Source of the DNA: Duganella fentianensis
GTDB lineage: Bacteria > Pseudomonadota > Gammaproteobacteria > Burkholderiales > Burkholderiaceae_D
Reading direction: 5' to 3'
DNA: 64,000 bases
Assembly (NCBI RefSeq): GCF_009857835.1
Contig: NZ_WWCL01000001.1
Coordinates: 682,001 to 746,000 of the forward strand
Shown: positions 25,901-37,158 of the stretch, piece after piece
Numbering within the stretch: position 1 is the stretch's first letter
Layout: every line of letters starts with the position of its first letter
Position numbers and translations under genes: made by a program
Notes under the pieces: generated by a model
Told to the model about the DNA's origin: nothing
Databases searched by the model: none
Seen by the model: the letters and a program-made list of their open reading frames with translations, nothing else

Positions 25901-25966
25901 GGCCGGCCCGCCGAGAGCAGCCACCAGTAGTAAAGCCGTGTAAATACGTCCGGAATTGCGCAGCAT
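22904..25966 (-). CDS. Two-component-regulator-like beta-propeller sensor with degenerate GGDEF domain
   Basis: 1020-residue inner-membrane protein. Signal peptide (residues 1-27), then about 680 residues of Reg_prop beta-propeller repeats (recurring GxVWIGT / GxLWVGS blades), a Y_Y_Y immunoglobulin-like domain (NTISFEFAALHYAEP, YTYWLEGFDKQPV), one transmembrane helix near 815-840, a coiled linker and a GGDEF fold (LSASDKLTGLANRRNFD). The active-site signature is GSDQF (near 939) instead of GG[DE]EF. The segment usually reading DxDxFKxxND has Ala and Gln at the two Asp positions and Gln for Asn. It therefore probably lacks diguanylate cyclase activity and may act as a GTP or c-di-GMP sensing or scaffolding output. 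Divergent from the hybrid kinase at 26074. Confidence 0.9.
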   Translation of the reverse strand: MLRNSGRIYTALLLVAALGGPAPAVVAAPRPLAFTAVDSLGADSRAILSILQDRQGFVWIGTIEGGLFRHDGHKQVRFLNDPSNPASLPGGRITSLFEDEKGQLWVGSDEGLARFDPVTNGFVHYLPREGPANARIIRRIISDNRGGMWLATWGGLQHFDPRSGAFLIYQHEDNRPDSLQFNDVNAVAVDNKGGVWASTWPGGLDYLAPGASGFQHFRVDDAARPNPKANDVRALYFDSATTLWIGTADGVYTWKAGQPWEQRTLMPVAAKRVTDIDEDRAGDVWISTRTAGLIRYDRELRQFQSYRHRAEDAHSLNSDAINTTMRDRAGTLWVGSLTDGVSRANLGYHGFERFVPRDIEPDFVKSSNFVRSIGAAANGQLWLALDDGLALFDPVRRAMLRTYSAIPKRPGALSSNVIYCTYQAPDGTLWVGTSEGLNRLDKPEGPFKVIQFGSKTSNFVNSIAPGRGGVLWLATGAALLRYDPASGATESFTHDAKDPASRSVNGATTVIEDRAGRVWTGEFYRGGGLDMRDPVTGKFHHFRLDPNNPASLSSDRVSTMHLDADGSMWIGTSKGLNHIVADKDGKFSVTRIQEKGELGTRLIEAIRTDKNGFIWVTTAAGMSKIDPASWTVTEYAVEDGLTEGFYMDSAANSSDGLLYFGSSSGVTAVNPAIHSSASRPPQLAITDLRVLNRSLGTGALPEGVQLEGTLTQPRALTVPWSANTISFEFAALHYAEPRRNAYTYWLEGFDKQPVQADASRPVATYTNLAPGQYHFHLQGTNNKGVAARDEIILPVTITPPPWQTGWARAAQALLVLSAAAVLARWLMRRWRARAHELEALLAGRNEELRKARHQLAYLSASDKLTGLANRRNFDDQLVREWRRAAREEQPLAMGLIALQQMDVYQELHGQIATDELLQQLAQTLKNCMHRAGDTLARYGSDQFAFLAPGLDADAAHLLLRQIGGCLEACGLPRQGAGSLRFGVAARVASPYQEASVLQQAAEAALHQQQDQTPQASEVEG

Positions 25967-26046
25967 GGTCTATCCTCGCGGTGTCAGCCTAGGGAGTAAA
26001 TCACAGATCGGCGCGGGGTGGAAGCGTTTGCGGTGTACTTTTAAGT

Positions 26047-26052
26047 TATACT
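26047..26052 (+). promoter_or_regulatory. -10 box of hybrid kinase operon
   Basis: TATACT at 26047-26052 predicts a transcript start near 26059, 15 nt before ATG 26074. This would place the alternative TTG at 26056 outside the mRNA. No good -35 box is visible, so an activator or another sigma factor may be involved. Confidence 0.4.
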
Positions 26053-26073
26053 CTATTGTCAAATATTCACGCA

Positions 26074-29820
<3,747 letters not shown>

Positions 29821-29853
29821 GCCATAGTTATAGGCCGCCAATAAGGAAAATGC

Positions 29854-30960
29854 ATGAGTATCACTGCACGTAAGCCCGTCATTCTGGTTGTGGACGACAC
29901 ACCGGACAAGCTGACGCTGATGAGCGATCTGCTGTCCGAGCAATACACCGTGAAGGTAGCGCCGAATGGCGCGCGTGCGCTGAAAATCGCCCAGAGCGAC
30001 AAGGCGCCCGACCTGATACTGCTGGATGTGATGATGCCGGAGATGGACGGCTACGAAGTCTGCCGCCGCCTCAAGGCCGATCCCGTGTCGGCCGAAATCC
30101 CCGTGATCTTCCTGACGGCGAAGACCGAGCGCGAAGATGAGCAGAGGGGTTTCGATCTGGGTGCCGTGGATTACATCACCAAGCCGGTCAGCCCGCCCAT
30201 CGTGCTGGCACGGGTGCAGACACACCTGGCGCTGAAAGCCTCGGCCGACTTCCTGCGCGACCAGAACGCCTATCTGGAGCAGGAAGTGCAGCGCCGCACC
30301 GATGAAGTGCAGGCACTGCAGGACGTCACCATCCTGATCATGGCCTCGCTGGCTGAAACGCGCGACAACGAAACGGGCAACCATATTCTGCGCACCCAGC
30401 ACTACGTCAAGCTGCTGGCCGAATATCTGGCGCCGCATCCGCGCTTCGCTGCCACGCTGACGCCGCGCTACATCACCCAGCTATTCAAATCGGCGCCGCT
30501 GCACGATATCGGTAAAGTCGGCATTCCCGACCGTATCCTGCTCAAGCCGGGCAAGCTCGATGCGGACGAATTCGAAATCATGAAAACCCACACCACGCTG
30601 GGCCGTAACGCCATCGTGCATGCGGAACAGGGGCTGGGCGTGAGCGTGCCCTTCCTGCAGACGGCCAAGGAAATCTGCTATTCGCATCAGGAGAAATGGG
30701 ATGGCAGCGGTTATCCGGAAGGCTTGCAGGGCGATGCGATTCCGCTGTCGGCGCGGCTGATGGCGGTGGCCGATGTGTACGATGCGCTGATTTCGCGCCG
30801 CGCCTACAAGGAACCCAAGACGCACGAAGAAGCACTGGCCATCATGCATGCAGGGCGGGGCAGCCATTTCGACGCCGATATCCTCGACGCCTTCATCACG
30901 CTGCAGAACGAGTTCCGTGCCATTGCGGCGCGTTATGCGGACGAGGAGCATGGCACCTGA
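29854..30960 (+). CDS. Response regulator with HD-GYP cyclic-di-GMP phosphodiesterase
   Basis: 368 residues. The receiver (1-125) is complete: VVDDTPDKL, phospho-Asp in LLDVMMPEMDGYE, Thr in VIFLTAKTE, Lys in YITKPV. A coiled-coil linker (residues about 128-155) joins the HD-GYP domain, with HDIGKVGIPDRILLKPGKL, MKTHTTLGRNAI, SHQEKWDGSGYPEGLQGD and AVADVYDALISRRAYK, so all metal-binding and GYP residues are present. It should hydrolyse c-di-GMP under control of the upstream hybrid kinase. AAGGA lies ahead of the ATG. It has a paralogue at 42263 whose receiver is degraded. Confidence 0.93.
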   Translation: MSITARKPVILVVDDTPDKLTLMSDLLSEQYTVKVAPNGARALKIAQSDKAPDLILLDVMMPEMDGYEVCRRLKADPVSAEIPVIFLTAKTEREDEQRGFDLGAVDYITKPVSPPIVLARVQTHLALKASADFLRDQNAYLEQEVQRRTDEVQALQDVTILIMASLAETRDNETGNHILRTQHYVKLLAEYLAPHPRFAATLTPRYITQLFKSAPLHDIGKVGIPDRILLKPGKLDADEFEIMKTHTTLGRNAIVHAEQGLGVSVPFLQTAKEICYSHQEKWDGSGYPEGLQGDAIPLSARLMAVADVYDALISRRAYKEPKTHEEALAIMHAGRGSHFDADILDAFITLQNEFRAIAARYADEEHGT

Positions 30961-30995
30961 ACAGGCGCCCCCGCCTGAAATACGGCTATGCGCCG

Positions 30996-31019
30996 GCAGG
31001 TCCGCCTGAACGGACCTGC
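30996..31019. terminator. Stem-loop between convergent genes
   Basis: GCAGGTCCG, a 6-nt loop, CGGACCTGC: a 9-bp perfect stem between the convergent HD-GYP and binding-protein genes. No U-tract follows on either strand, so it may be a weak or Rho-assisted terminator. Confidence 0.4.
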
Positions 31020-31044
31020 GTCTGCCTGGCGGTAGGTCGGTAGA

Positions 31045-32166
31045 TCAGTAGGTGGTGATGGCGCTAGGCTGGCCAGCCTTGAAGCTGAAGATGGTGACGG
31101 GCGACTGCTTCATGTCGCCGCGTGCATCGAAGCTGTAGTTGCCGGCGACGCCCTTGTACTCGCCGCCACTGATCACGGCACCGACTTTTTGCGGGTCGAG
31201 CGAATTAGCCTTCTGCATGGCCTGCGCATACATCATGGTGGCGTCGTAGTAGGTGGCGGCATACACGTCGGCATCCTGCTTGAAGCGCGCCTTGAACTTG
31301 CTCTTGAAGGCAGGACCGCTGGCAGCCTTGTCCAGCAAGGCACCCCCTTGCGGGCACAGCACGTTTTCACCCACGGCATCGCCACCGAGCTTGCCCATTT
31401 CCACCGTACAGATGGTATCGCCGCCGAGCAGGCGGGCGTTGATGCCCAGCTGTTTCATCTGGCGTGCCATCGGCGCCGCCTGCGGCGCATAGCCGCCAAA
31501 GAAGATGGCTTCCACCTTCCTGGTTTTCAGCTTGGTCAGGATGGAGGTGAAGTCGAACGATTTATCGGTGGTGAACTCATGGCCCGCCACCGTCATGCCG
31601 GCCGCCTTGGCCTGCTTCTTGAATTCCTCGGCCAGCCCCTGACCGAAAGCCGTGCGGTCGTCGATCACGGCGACGGTTTTCAGCTTCAGCTCATTGGCTG
31701 CGTACAGCGCCATTTTGCCGCCCAGCTGGGTGTCGCTGGCGTTGACGCGGTAGATGCCCTTGTAACCCTGCTGGGTCAGTTTGGGGTTGGTGGCCACGGT
31801 TGCGATCAGCACACCGCCATCGTTGTAGGCGCGCGAAGCGGGTATCGCCACGCCCGAGTTGTACGGACCGACGACGAATTTCACGCCCTGATCGATCAGC
31901 TTCTGGGCCGCCGCCACACCGGCTTTCGGGTCGCCCTGATCATCTTCCGACTGCAGTTCGAAGCGCACCTTCTTGCCAGCCACGGTGATAGGTTTGGCAT
32001 TCAGTTCTTCCACCGCCAGCCGTGCACCGCTTTCATTATCCTTGCCGGAGAAAGCCTGCGCGCCCGACAGCGGGCCGCTATGGCCTATCTTCACCACGGT
32101 TTCCTGAGCCTGAACCTGAGCGGCGGCCAGCAGGGCAGCGGCCAGTGCGATGTGCTTCAATTTCAT
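31045..32166 (-). CDS. Branched-chain amino-acid-type ABC transporter substrate-binding protein
   Basis: 373-residue periplasmic binding protein of the LivJ/LivK (type 1 fold) family. The signal peptide MKLKHIALAAALLAAAQVQA is followed by ETVVKIGHSGPLSGAQAFSGKDNESGARLAVEEL, then VVGPYNSGVAIPASRAY, NPKLTQQGYKGIYRVNASD and AVIDDRTAFGQGLAEEFK. No permease or ATPase gene is nearby, so it is an orphan subunit that must work with a transporter encoded elsewhere or as a sensor-type receptor. Ligand not predictable; leucine, isoleucine and valine are typical. Confidence 0.92.
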   Translation of the reverse strand: MKLKHIALAAALLAAAQVQAQETVVKIGHSGPLSGAQAFSGKDNESGARLAVEELNAKPITVAGKKVRFELQSEDDQGDPKAGVAAAQKLIDQGVKFVVGPYNSGVAIPASRAYNDGGVLIATVATNPKLTQQGYKGIYRVNASDTQLGGKMALYAANELKLKTVAVIDDRTAFGQGLAEEFKKQAKAAGMTVAGHEFTTDKSFDFTSILTKLKTRKVEAIFFGGYAPQAAPMARQMKQLGINARLLGGDTICTVEMGKLGGDAVGENVLCPQGGALLDKAASGPAFKSKFKARFKQDADVYAATYYDATMMYAQAMQKANSLDPQKVGAVISGGEYKGVAGNYSFDARGDMKQSPVTIFSFKAGQPSAITTY

Positions 32167-32291
32167 GTGATCTCCGAGTTTTGGTATGGTAAAACGATAG
32201 CAGGATTATCGCTAAAAACGGAAAATATTATCGCGTGACTTGGCCGCACCGGGAGCCTTTTTTGTCCGCTCTGTCCTGAGAATAAGGCTTG

Positions 32292-32312
32292 CAGCCGAAT
32301 TTAGTTCGGCTG
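32292..32312 (-). terminator. Stem-loop spanning stop codon of GT9 gene
   Basis: CAGCCGAA, a 5-nt loop, TTCGGCTG: an 8-bp perfect stem at the end of the - strand glycosyltransferase gene. The TAA stop (32301-32303) lies in the loop. Only a weak T-rich tract follows. Confidence 0.5.
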
Positions 32313-33461
32313 TCCGCGCATGCTGAACCAGCTGCGCACATGCTCGGCCACGGTGGCGGGTGGAATCGCTGCCATGCAGGGGCAGGGGATCACGCTGGTG
32401 CCATGGGCCAGACGGCGTTCGCCGCGGCAGCGCACATGGCTGTGGATCACGCTGGCCATGGGCCCCAGCGGGCGCCAGCGCTGCACATCGCTGCGGCGCG
32501 ACTGGAACAGGCCCAGCGTGTGGATGCCCAGCGCGGCGGCCAGATGCAGCGGCCCCGTGCTGCCGGCCACCAGTCCGTCGCACTGGCTGATAAAGGCCAT
32601 GAATTCCGTCAGCGACAGACGGCCCACCATATCCGTCACATTCTCCGCGTGGGCATGGCGCTGCAGCAGCGGCTGCAGGCAGGCGCGGTCTTCGGCCGTA
32701 CCGCAGATGAACCAGTGTACTTCGCGTGGGTCGATGCGCTCGATCAGCTCTGTATAGAACTCGAGTGGCCACTGGTGCGAGCGTGCCGTTACCAGCGCGG
32801 GACTGAGGATCACGGTGCGGCGGCCCTGTGCAAACTGGGCAGGATGCAGCGTGGCCGCAGCTGTGCTGGCACCGGCCGGCGTGGCAGCTGCGCCGGCCGG
32901 CGGCGCGAGGTGATACAGCGCCGGTATCTGCGTGGCGTCATTGACGATGATGCCCAGCGGGCGCAGATACTGCAGATCGAGCAGGCGCTTATTCAGGCCC
33001 GAGTTGGGCGAGGAGATCGGCACCAGATGGGTGCAGCGCTGCCAGTTATACAGCCGGAACAGCGAGCCGATACGGATGGGCAGCGCCGCATCGTAGGCGC
33101 TCTGGGCCAGCCGGCGGCAGGGGTTGACCTGGATGAAGATATCGGGCCGCACGGAAGCCAGCAGTGCGGTCAGTTCGGCCCCGTCTTCCGGCGCGGCGTA
33201 GACTTCGTCCACATCGGGGCAGTGGCGCGCGATGTCGGCCGTGCGGCGGTTGGTCAGCAGGATGACGGTGCAGCGCGGGTCGTGCTGTTTGAGTGCGGCG
33301 GCCATGGGCAGACTGATGACCAGATCACCCAGTTGCGTGGTCTTGGCCAGCATAATGCGCCGGCCCGGCGCCATTGCCGTTGCGGGTAAAGGCTGCAGCT
33401 TGCGAAAAAACGCCATGTTCTGAAATAGTTCCTGTACTGGCTCGGAGTATCGCATATTCAT
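32301..33461 (-). CDS. GT9-family (heptosyltransferase-like) glycosyltransferase
   Basis: 386 residues, glycosyltransferase family 9, the family of ADP-heptose:LPS heptosyltransferases. The typical start of the fold, MLAKTTQLGDLVISLPMAAAL, begins about 36 residues in, so the true start may be later. The C-terminal donor site shows VTARSHQWPLEFYTELIERI and CDGLVAGSTGPLHLAAALG with the conserved GSTGP motif. Probably adds a sugar to lipopolysaccharide core or another surface glycan at the cytoplasmic face. It stands alone, with no other LPS genes in the window. A heptose acceptor is not shown by sequence. Confidence 0.87.
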   Translation of the reverse strand: MNMRYSEPVQELFQNMAFFRKLQPLPATAMAPGRRIMLAKTTQLGDLVISLPMAAALKQHDPRCTVILLTNRRTADIARHCPDVDEVYAAPEDGAELTALLASVRPDIFIQVNPCRRLAQSAYDAALPIRIGSLFRLYNWQRCTHLVPISSPNSGLNKRLLDLQYLRPLGIIVNDATQIPALYHLAPPAGAAATPAGASTAAATLHPAQFAQGRRTVILSPALVTARSHQWPLEFYTELIERIDPREVHWFICGTAEDRACLQPLLQRHAHAENVTDMVGRLSLTEFMAFISQCDGLVAGSTGPLHLAAALGIHTLGLFQSRRSDVQRWRPLGPMASVIHSHVRCRGERRLAHGTSVIPCPCMAAIPPATVAEHVRSWFSMRGQPN

Positions 33462-33506
33462 GGCGACCCCTGCGGTCCGATTTGTATCAGCTTCTTTACA
33501 GCCCGG

Positions 33507-33962
33507 TTACAGCGGTATGCACAGCTCTGCGTGGAAGGTGCCGCTAGCGGGATCCATGGCGTAATCGGCCGCATAGCGTTCGAAACAGGGCCCGCTTGGC
33601 TGCTTGCCTTCGGCCTGCAGCTGGGCGAAGAAAGCGCCCCATGCCGGGCCTACGTCGGCGGCCGTGCCATGGAACTGGGCCACGGCGTAGCTGCCGCCCG
33701 CCAGTTCGGCTGCGCGGGCCGGTTCGCGCACAGGGTATTCGGCCGACACTTCAACGCAGGCGTCGTAGCGGCATTCGGCTGCCGGGGTGCTGGCCGGATC
33801 ATCGAGCGCCACACCGTAAGTGACTTTGTTTACCAGCCCCATGGCTTTCTGCCACGGGGTGAAGACTTCCTGCCAGAATTCGCCGAGGGCAGGACCGAAC
33901 GGCCCTTTGTAGCGCAGGTAGACCACCCGTACCGGTGCCAGCTGCCTGATGTCGTATTCCAT
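33507..33962 (-). CDS. GyrI-like (SbmC / AraC effector-binding) small-molecule-binding protein
   Basis: 151 residues, a single GyrI-like/AraC effector-binding domain, with PVRVVYLRYKGPFGPALGEFWQEVF, YGVALDDP, RYDACVEV and GSYAVAQFHG. Such domains bind hydrophobic cations or drugs, and SbmC protects gyrase. No helix-turn-helix is present. It begins 40 bp downstream of the RND pump gene on the same strand, so it is probably the last gene of the efflux operon and may bind the exported compounds (inference). Confidence 0.8.
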   Translation of the reverse strand: MEYDIRQLAPVRVVYLRYKGPFGPALGEFWQEVFTPWQKAMGLVNKVTYGVALDDPASTPAAECRYDACVEVSAEYPVREPARAAELAGGSYAVAQFHGTAADVGPAWGAFFAQLQAEGKQPSGPCFERYAADYAMDPASGTFHAELCIPL

Positions 33963-34002
33963 GTCCTGCCCCTTTGCTTACTCTGGTTGTGCGATATTCG
34001 GT

Positions 34003-37000
34003 CTAGTGGCCACCTCCGGCAACCTGACGCAGCGGCGTGACGCTACGGCCATCCTGATCATCGTCATGCCGGGTCGGGCGGCGGCGCAGTTTTGCCATCA
34101 GCCGTTTCAGCAGGTGCTCCAGATCATCGATGTAGGTGAACACGGCCGGTACTACCAGCAGGCTAAGCAGGGTCGAGGTAATCAGCCCGCCGATCACCGT
34201 GATCGCCATCGGCGAACGGAAACTCGGGTCGGCACCCAGACCCAGCGCCAGCGGCATCATGCCCGCGCCCATGGCGATGGTGGTCATCAGGATAGGACGG
34301 CTACGCTTGTGGCAGGCGTCTACCAGTGCTTCGAAGCGGCTCATGCCTTCCTGACGCGCCAGAATAGCATAATCAACTAACAAGATAGAGTTTTTCGTAA
34401 CGATCCCCATCAGCATGATCAGGCCTATCATGGATGGCATGGACAGGGCGCGGCCCGTAATCAGCAGGGCCACGAAGGCGCCACCGATGGAGAGCGGCAG
34501 GGCGGCCAGAATCGTCACCGGCTGCATGAAGTCCTTGAACAGCAGTACCAGCACGCAGTAGATGCACAGCACGCCGATCAGCATGGCGATGCCGAAGCTG
34601 GCAAACAGCGCGGCCATTTCCTGGGTGTCGCCCAGTTCGGCAATTTTCACGGAAGGCGGCAGGTTTTTCAGGGTGGGCAGGGCGCGCGCTTCTTCGTTGA
34701 CTTCGCCCAGCGACCGTTTGCCCAGTTCCACTTCCAGCATCACGTTGCGGCTGCGGTTCAGACGGTTGATCTGGGCCGGACCGCTTTCTACTGCGATGCT
34801 GGCCACGGTAGCCAGCAGCACAGGGCCGTTCTTGCCCGGCACGGTCAGGCGGCCGATGGCGTCGAGGTCGGCGCGCACGGCGTCCGGCAGTTTGACGCGG
34901 ATAGGCACCTGACGTTCTGGCAGATTCATTTTGGTCAGGTCGGTGTCATAGTCGCCGGCCGTGGCCACGCGCACAGTCTGGCCTATGGCCGCTGCCGTCA
35001 CGCCCAGATCGGCCGCTTTGGCGAAGTCCGGCGTGACGATGATTTCCGGCCGCACCAGCGAAGCGCTGGAGCGCACATTGCCCACGCCTTTCAGGGTACG
35101 CAGCTCGCGCTCGGCCTTCTGCGCCGATTCGGCCAGCGCCACCGGGTCCTCACTGCGCAGCACCAGCTGCATCTTCACCCCGTTATCGGGCGGGCCCACC
35201 TTGAAGCGGGCGCCGGGTATGGCGTTGAGCTTGTCGCGGATTTCGCCTTCCAGATCGGCCATGGAAGCTTTGCGTTCGTTGCGGTGCACGGTGGTCAGGG
35301 TCAGCACGGCGCTGCGCGCTTCGGCGGCTGCACCGGGAGCGAAAGCGTCGCCGCTGGAGCCGCCGCCGATGGAGCTGAACACCGACTTGATGCCTTTGAC
35401 TTCCATCGCCGCAGCGCGGGCGCGCTCGGCCACCACACTGGTTTCGGCCAGAGTGGAGCCGGGTGGCAGTTCCAGATTGATCTGGGTCTGCGAACGGTCG
35501 GCGGCCGGCACGAAGCCGGTCGGCAGCAGGCCCACCAGCATGATGGAGCCGACGAAGAAGGCCATCGAAGCGCTGGCCGTGACCAGACGGTGCTGCAGGC
35601 ACCAGCGCATCACTTTCATGTAGCGCGTCATCAGCCAGCCATCGGCTTGCTGTGCATGGGTGGCAGGCTTGAGCAGATAGGCGGCCATCATGGGCGTGAG
35701 CAGACGGGCGACGACCAGCGAAGCCAGCACGGCTACCACGGCGGTCCAGCCGAACTGCTTGAAGAACAGGCCGGGAATGCCGCCCATGAAGGCGGTCGGC
35801 AGGAACACGGCCACCAGCGCAAAGGTGGTGGCGATCACCGCCATGCCGATTTCGTCGGCCGCTTCCATTGCCGCTTCCATCGGGGTTTTACCCATGCGCA
35901 GATGGCGCTCGATGTTTTCGATTTCGACGATGGCATCGTCCACCAGCACGCCCACCACCAGTGCCAGCGATAGCAGGGTCACGGTATTCAGGGTGTAGCC
36001 GAACAGGTAGATGCCGAGGAAGGCCGGCAGCACGGACAGCGGCAGGGCGGCTGCTGCCACCAGCGTGGCGCGCCAGTCGCGCAGGAACCACCACACCACC
36101 AGCACAGCGAGGATGGCGCCCTCGTACAGCAGTTCCATCGAACCGCCAAAGTTTTCTTCGACCGGGAAGGCGTTGTCGATCACCTGCTTGAGTTCCACGC
36201 GCGGATTGGCCTGCGCCAGTTCCGCTATGGCGGCACGCGCGCCTTTGGCTACGGCCAGTTCGCTGGCGCCCTTGGTGCGGAACACTTCGAAACCGATCAC
36301 GGGTACGCCGTCCTGCAGCGCTACTGCGCGCGGTTCGGACACGGTATCGGTCACGCTGGCCACCTGATCGAGGCGCACGCGGCGGCCATCGGCCAGCGGC
36401 AGTTCCATCGCGCTCAGTTCGGCCGCGCTCTTGACGGTGGCGATGGTACGCACTGCCTGTTCGGCGCCGCTGACATCACCACGGCCACCGGGGGCTTCCT
36501 TCTGCACCAGCCGCAGCTGGCGTGATACGTCGATGGCGGAGACGCGCAGCGCCGCCATGCGGGTGTCATCGAGTTCGACGCGGATTTCGCGCTTGACGCC
36601 GCCCACCCGTTTGACGGCACCCACACCCGGTACGGCCAGCAGACGCTTGGACACTGCGTTGTCGACGAACCAGCTGAGTTCCTGCGTGTCGAGCTTTTCG
36701 CCCGGGGCTTTGGCGGCGGATGCCGTAAAGGTCAGCACTACGCGGCCGGCCGTCGAGGCTTTGGTGACGGTGGGGTCGCGCAGTTCGGCCGGCAAATCGG
36801 CTTTCACCCGTGCTACCGCATCGCGCACGTCGTTGACGGCATCGGCGATCTGCTTTTCGAGGATGAATTCCACCGTGGTGGTGGCGACGCCATCGAGCAC
36901 CGTGGTGTAGATGTTTTTCACCCCTTGCAGGGTGGCGACCGAATCTTCGATCTTGCGTGCCACTTCGGTTTCCAGCTGGGCCGGCGCACTGCCGTCCAGT

Positions 37001-37149
37001 GTGGCGGTGATGACCACGATGGGGAGTTCGATATCAGGGAAATCCTGTACCGGATTGGCTTTGTAAGCCATCATGCCGGCCAGCGATAGCAATGCAAACA
37101 GCATGATCGCCGGTATCGGGTTCTTGATGGAGAGAGCAGAGAAGTTCAT
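34003..37149 (-). CDS. RND multidrug efflux pump, inner-membrane subunit (HAE1 family)
   Basis: 1048-residue proton-driven exporter with the 12-TM, two-large-loop RND layout. The start NFSALSIKNPIPAIMLFALL is typical. The proton-relay Asp pair is in LVVGVLVDDAIVEIENIERHL, in TM4. Porter and docking loops have SELAVAKGARAAIAEL and VFSSIGGGSSGD. The length and the family-specific MGKTPMEAAMEAADEIG segment place it in the HAE1 (hydrophobe/amphiphile) class rather than among heavy-metal pumps. It follows the adaptor gene with a 9-bp gap and should form a tripartite complex with it and with the outer-membrane lipoprotein. Substrates unknown. Confidence 0.94.
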   Translation of the reverse strand: MNFSALSIKNPIPAIMLFALLSLAGMMAYKANPVQDFPDIELPIVVITATLDGSAPAQLETEVARKIEDSVATLQGVKNIYTTVLDGVATTTVEFILEKQIADAVNDVRDAVARVKADLPAELRDPTVTKASTAGRVVLTFTASAAKAPGEKLDTQELSWFVDNAVSKRLLAVPGVGAVKRVGGVKREIRVELDDTRMAALRVSAIDVSRQLRLVQKEAPGGRGDVSGAEQAVRTIATVKSAAELSAMELPLADGRRVRLDQVASVTDTVSEPRAVALQDGVPVIGFEVFRTKGASELAVAKGARAAIAELAQANPRVELKQVIDNAFPVEENFGGSMELLYEGAILAVLVVWWFLRDWRATLVAAAALPLSVLPAFLGIYLFGYTLNTVTLLSLALVVGVLVDDAIVEIENIERHLRMGKTPMEAAMEAADEIGMAVIATTFALVAVFLPTAFMGGIPGLFFKQFGWTAVVAVLASLVVARLLTPMMAAYLLKPATHAQQADGWLMTRYMKVMRWCLQHRLVTASASMAFFVGSIMLVGLLPTGFVPAADRSQTQINLELPPGSTLAETSVVAERARAAAMEVKGIKSVFSSIGGGSSGDAFAPGAAAEARSAVLTLTTVHRNERKASMADLEGEIRDKLNAIPGARFKVGPPDNGVKMQLVLRSEDPVALAESAQKAERELRTLKGVGNVRSSASLVRPEIIVTPDFAKAADLGVTAAAIGQTVRVATAGDYDTDLTKMNLPERQVPIRVKLPDAVRADLDAIGRLTVPGKNGPVLLATVASIAVESGPAQINRLNRSRNVMLEVELGKRSLGEVNEEARALPTLKNLPPSVKIAELGDTQEMAALFASFGIAMLIGVLCIYCVLVLLFKDFMQPVTILAALPLSIGGAFVALLITGRALSMPSMIGLIMLMGIVTKNSILLVDYAILARQEGMSRFEALVDACHKRSRPILMTTIAMGAGMMPLALGLGADPSFRSPMAITVIGGLITSTLLSLLVVPAVFTYIDDLEHLLKRLMAKLRRRPTRHDDDQDGRSVTPLRQVAGGGH

Positions 37150-37158
37150 CGGCGTTCC

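Noticed and set aside
34961..35623. 220-codon + strand frame opposite the RND pump
   Set aside because: Ser/Arg-rich shadow of the pump gene.
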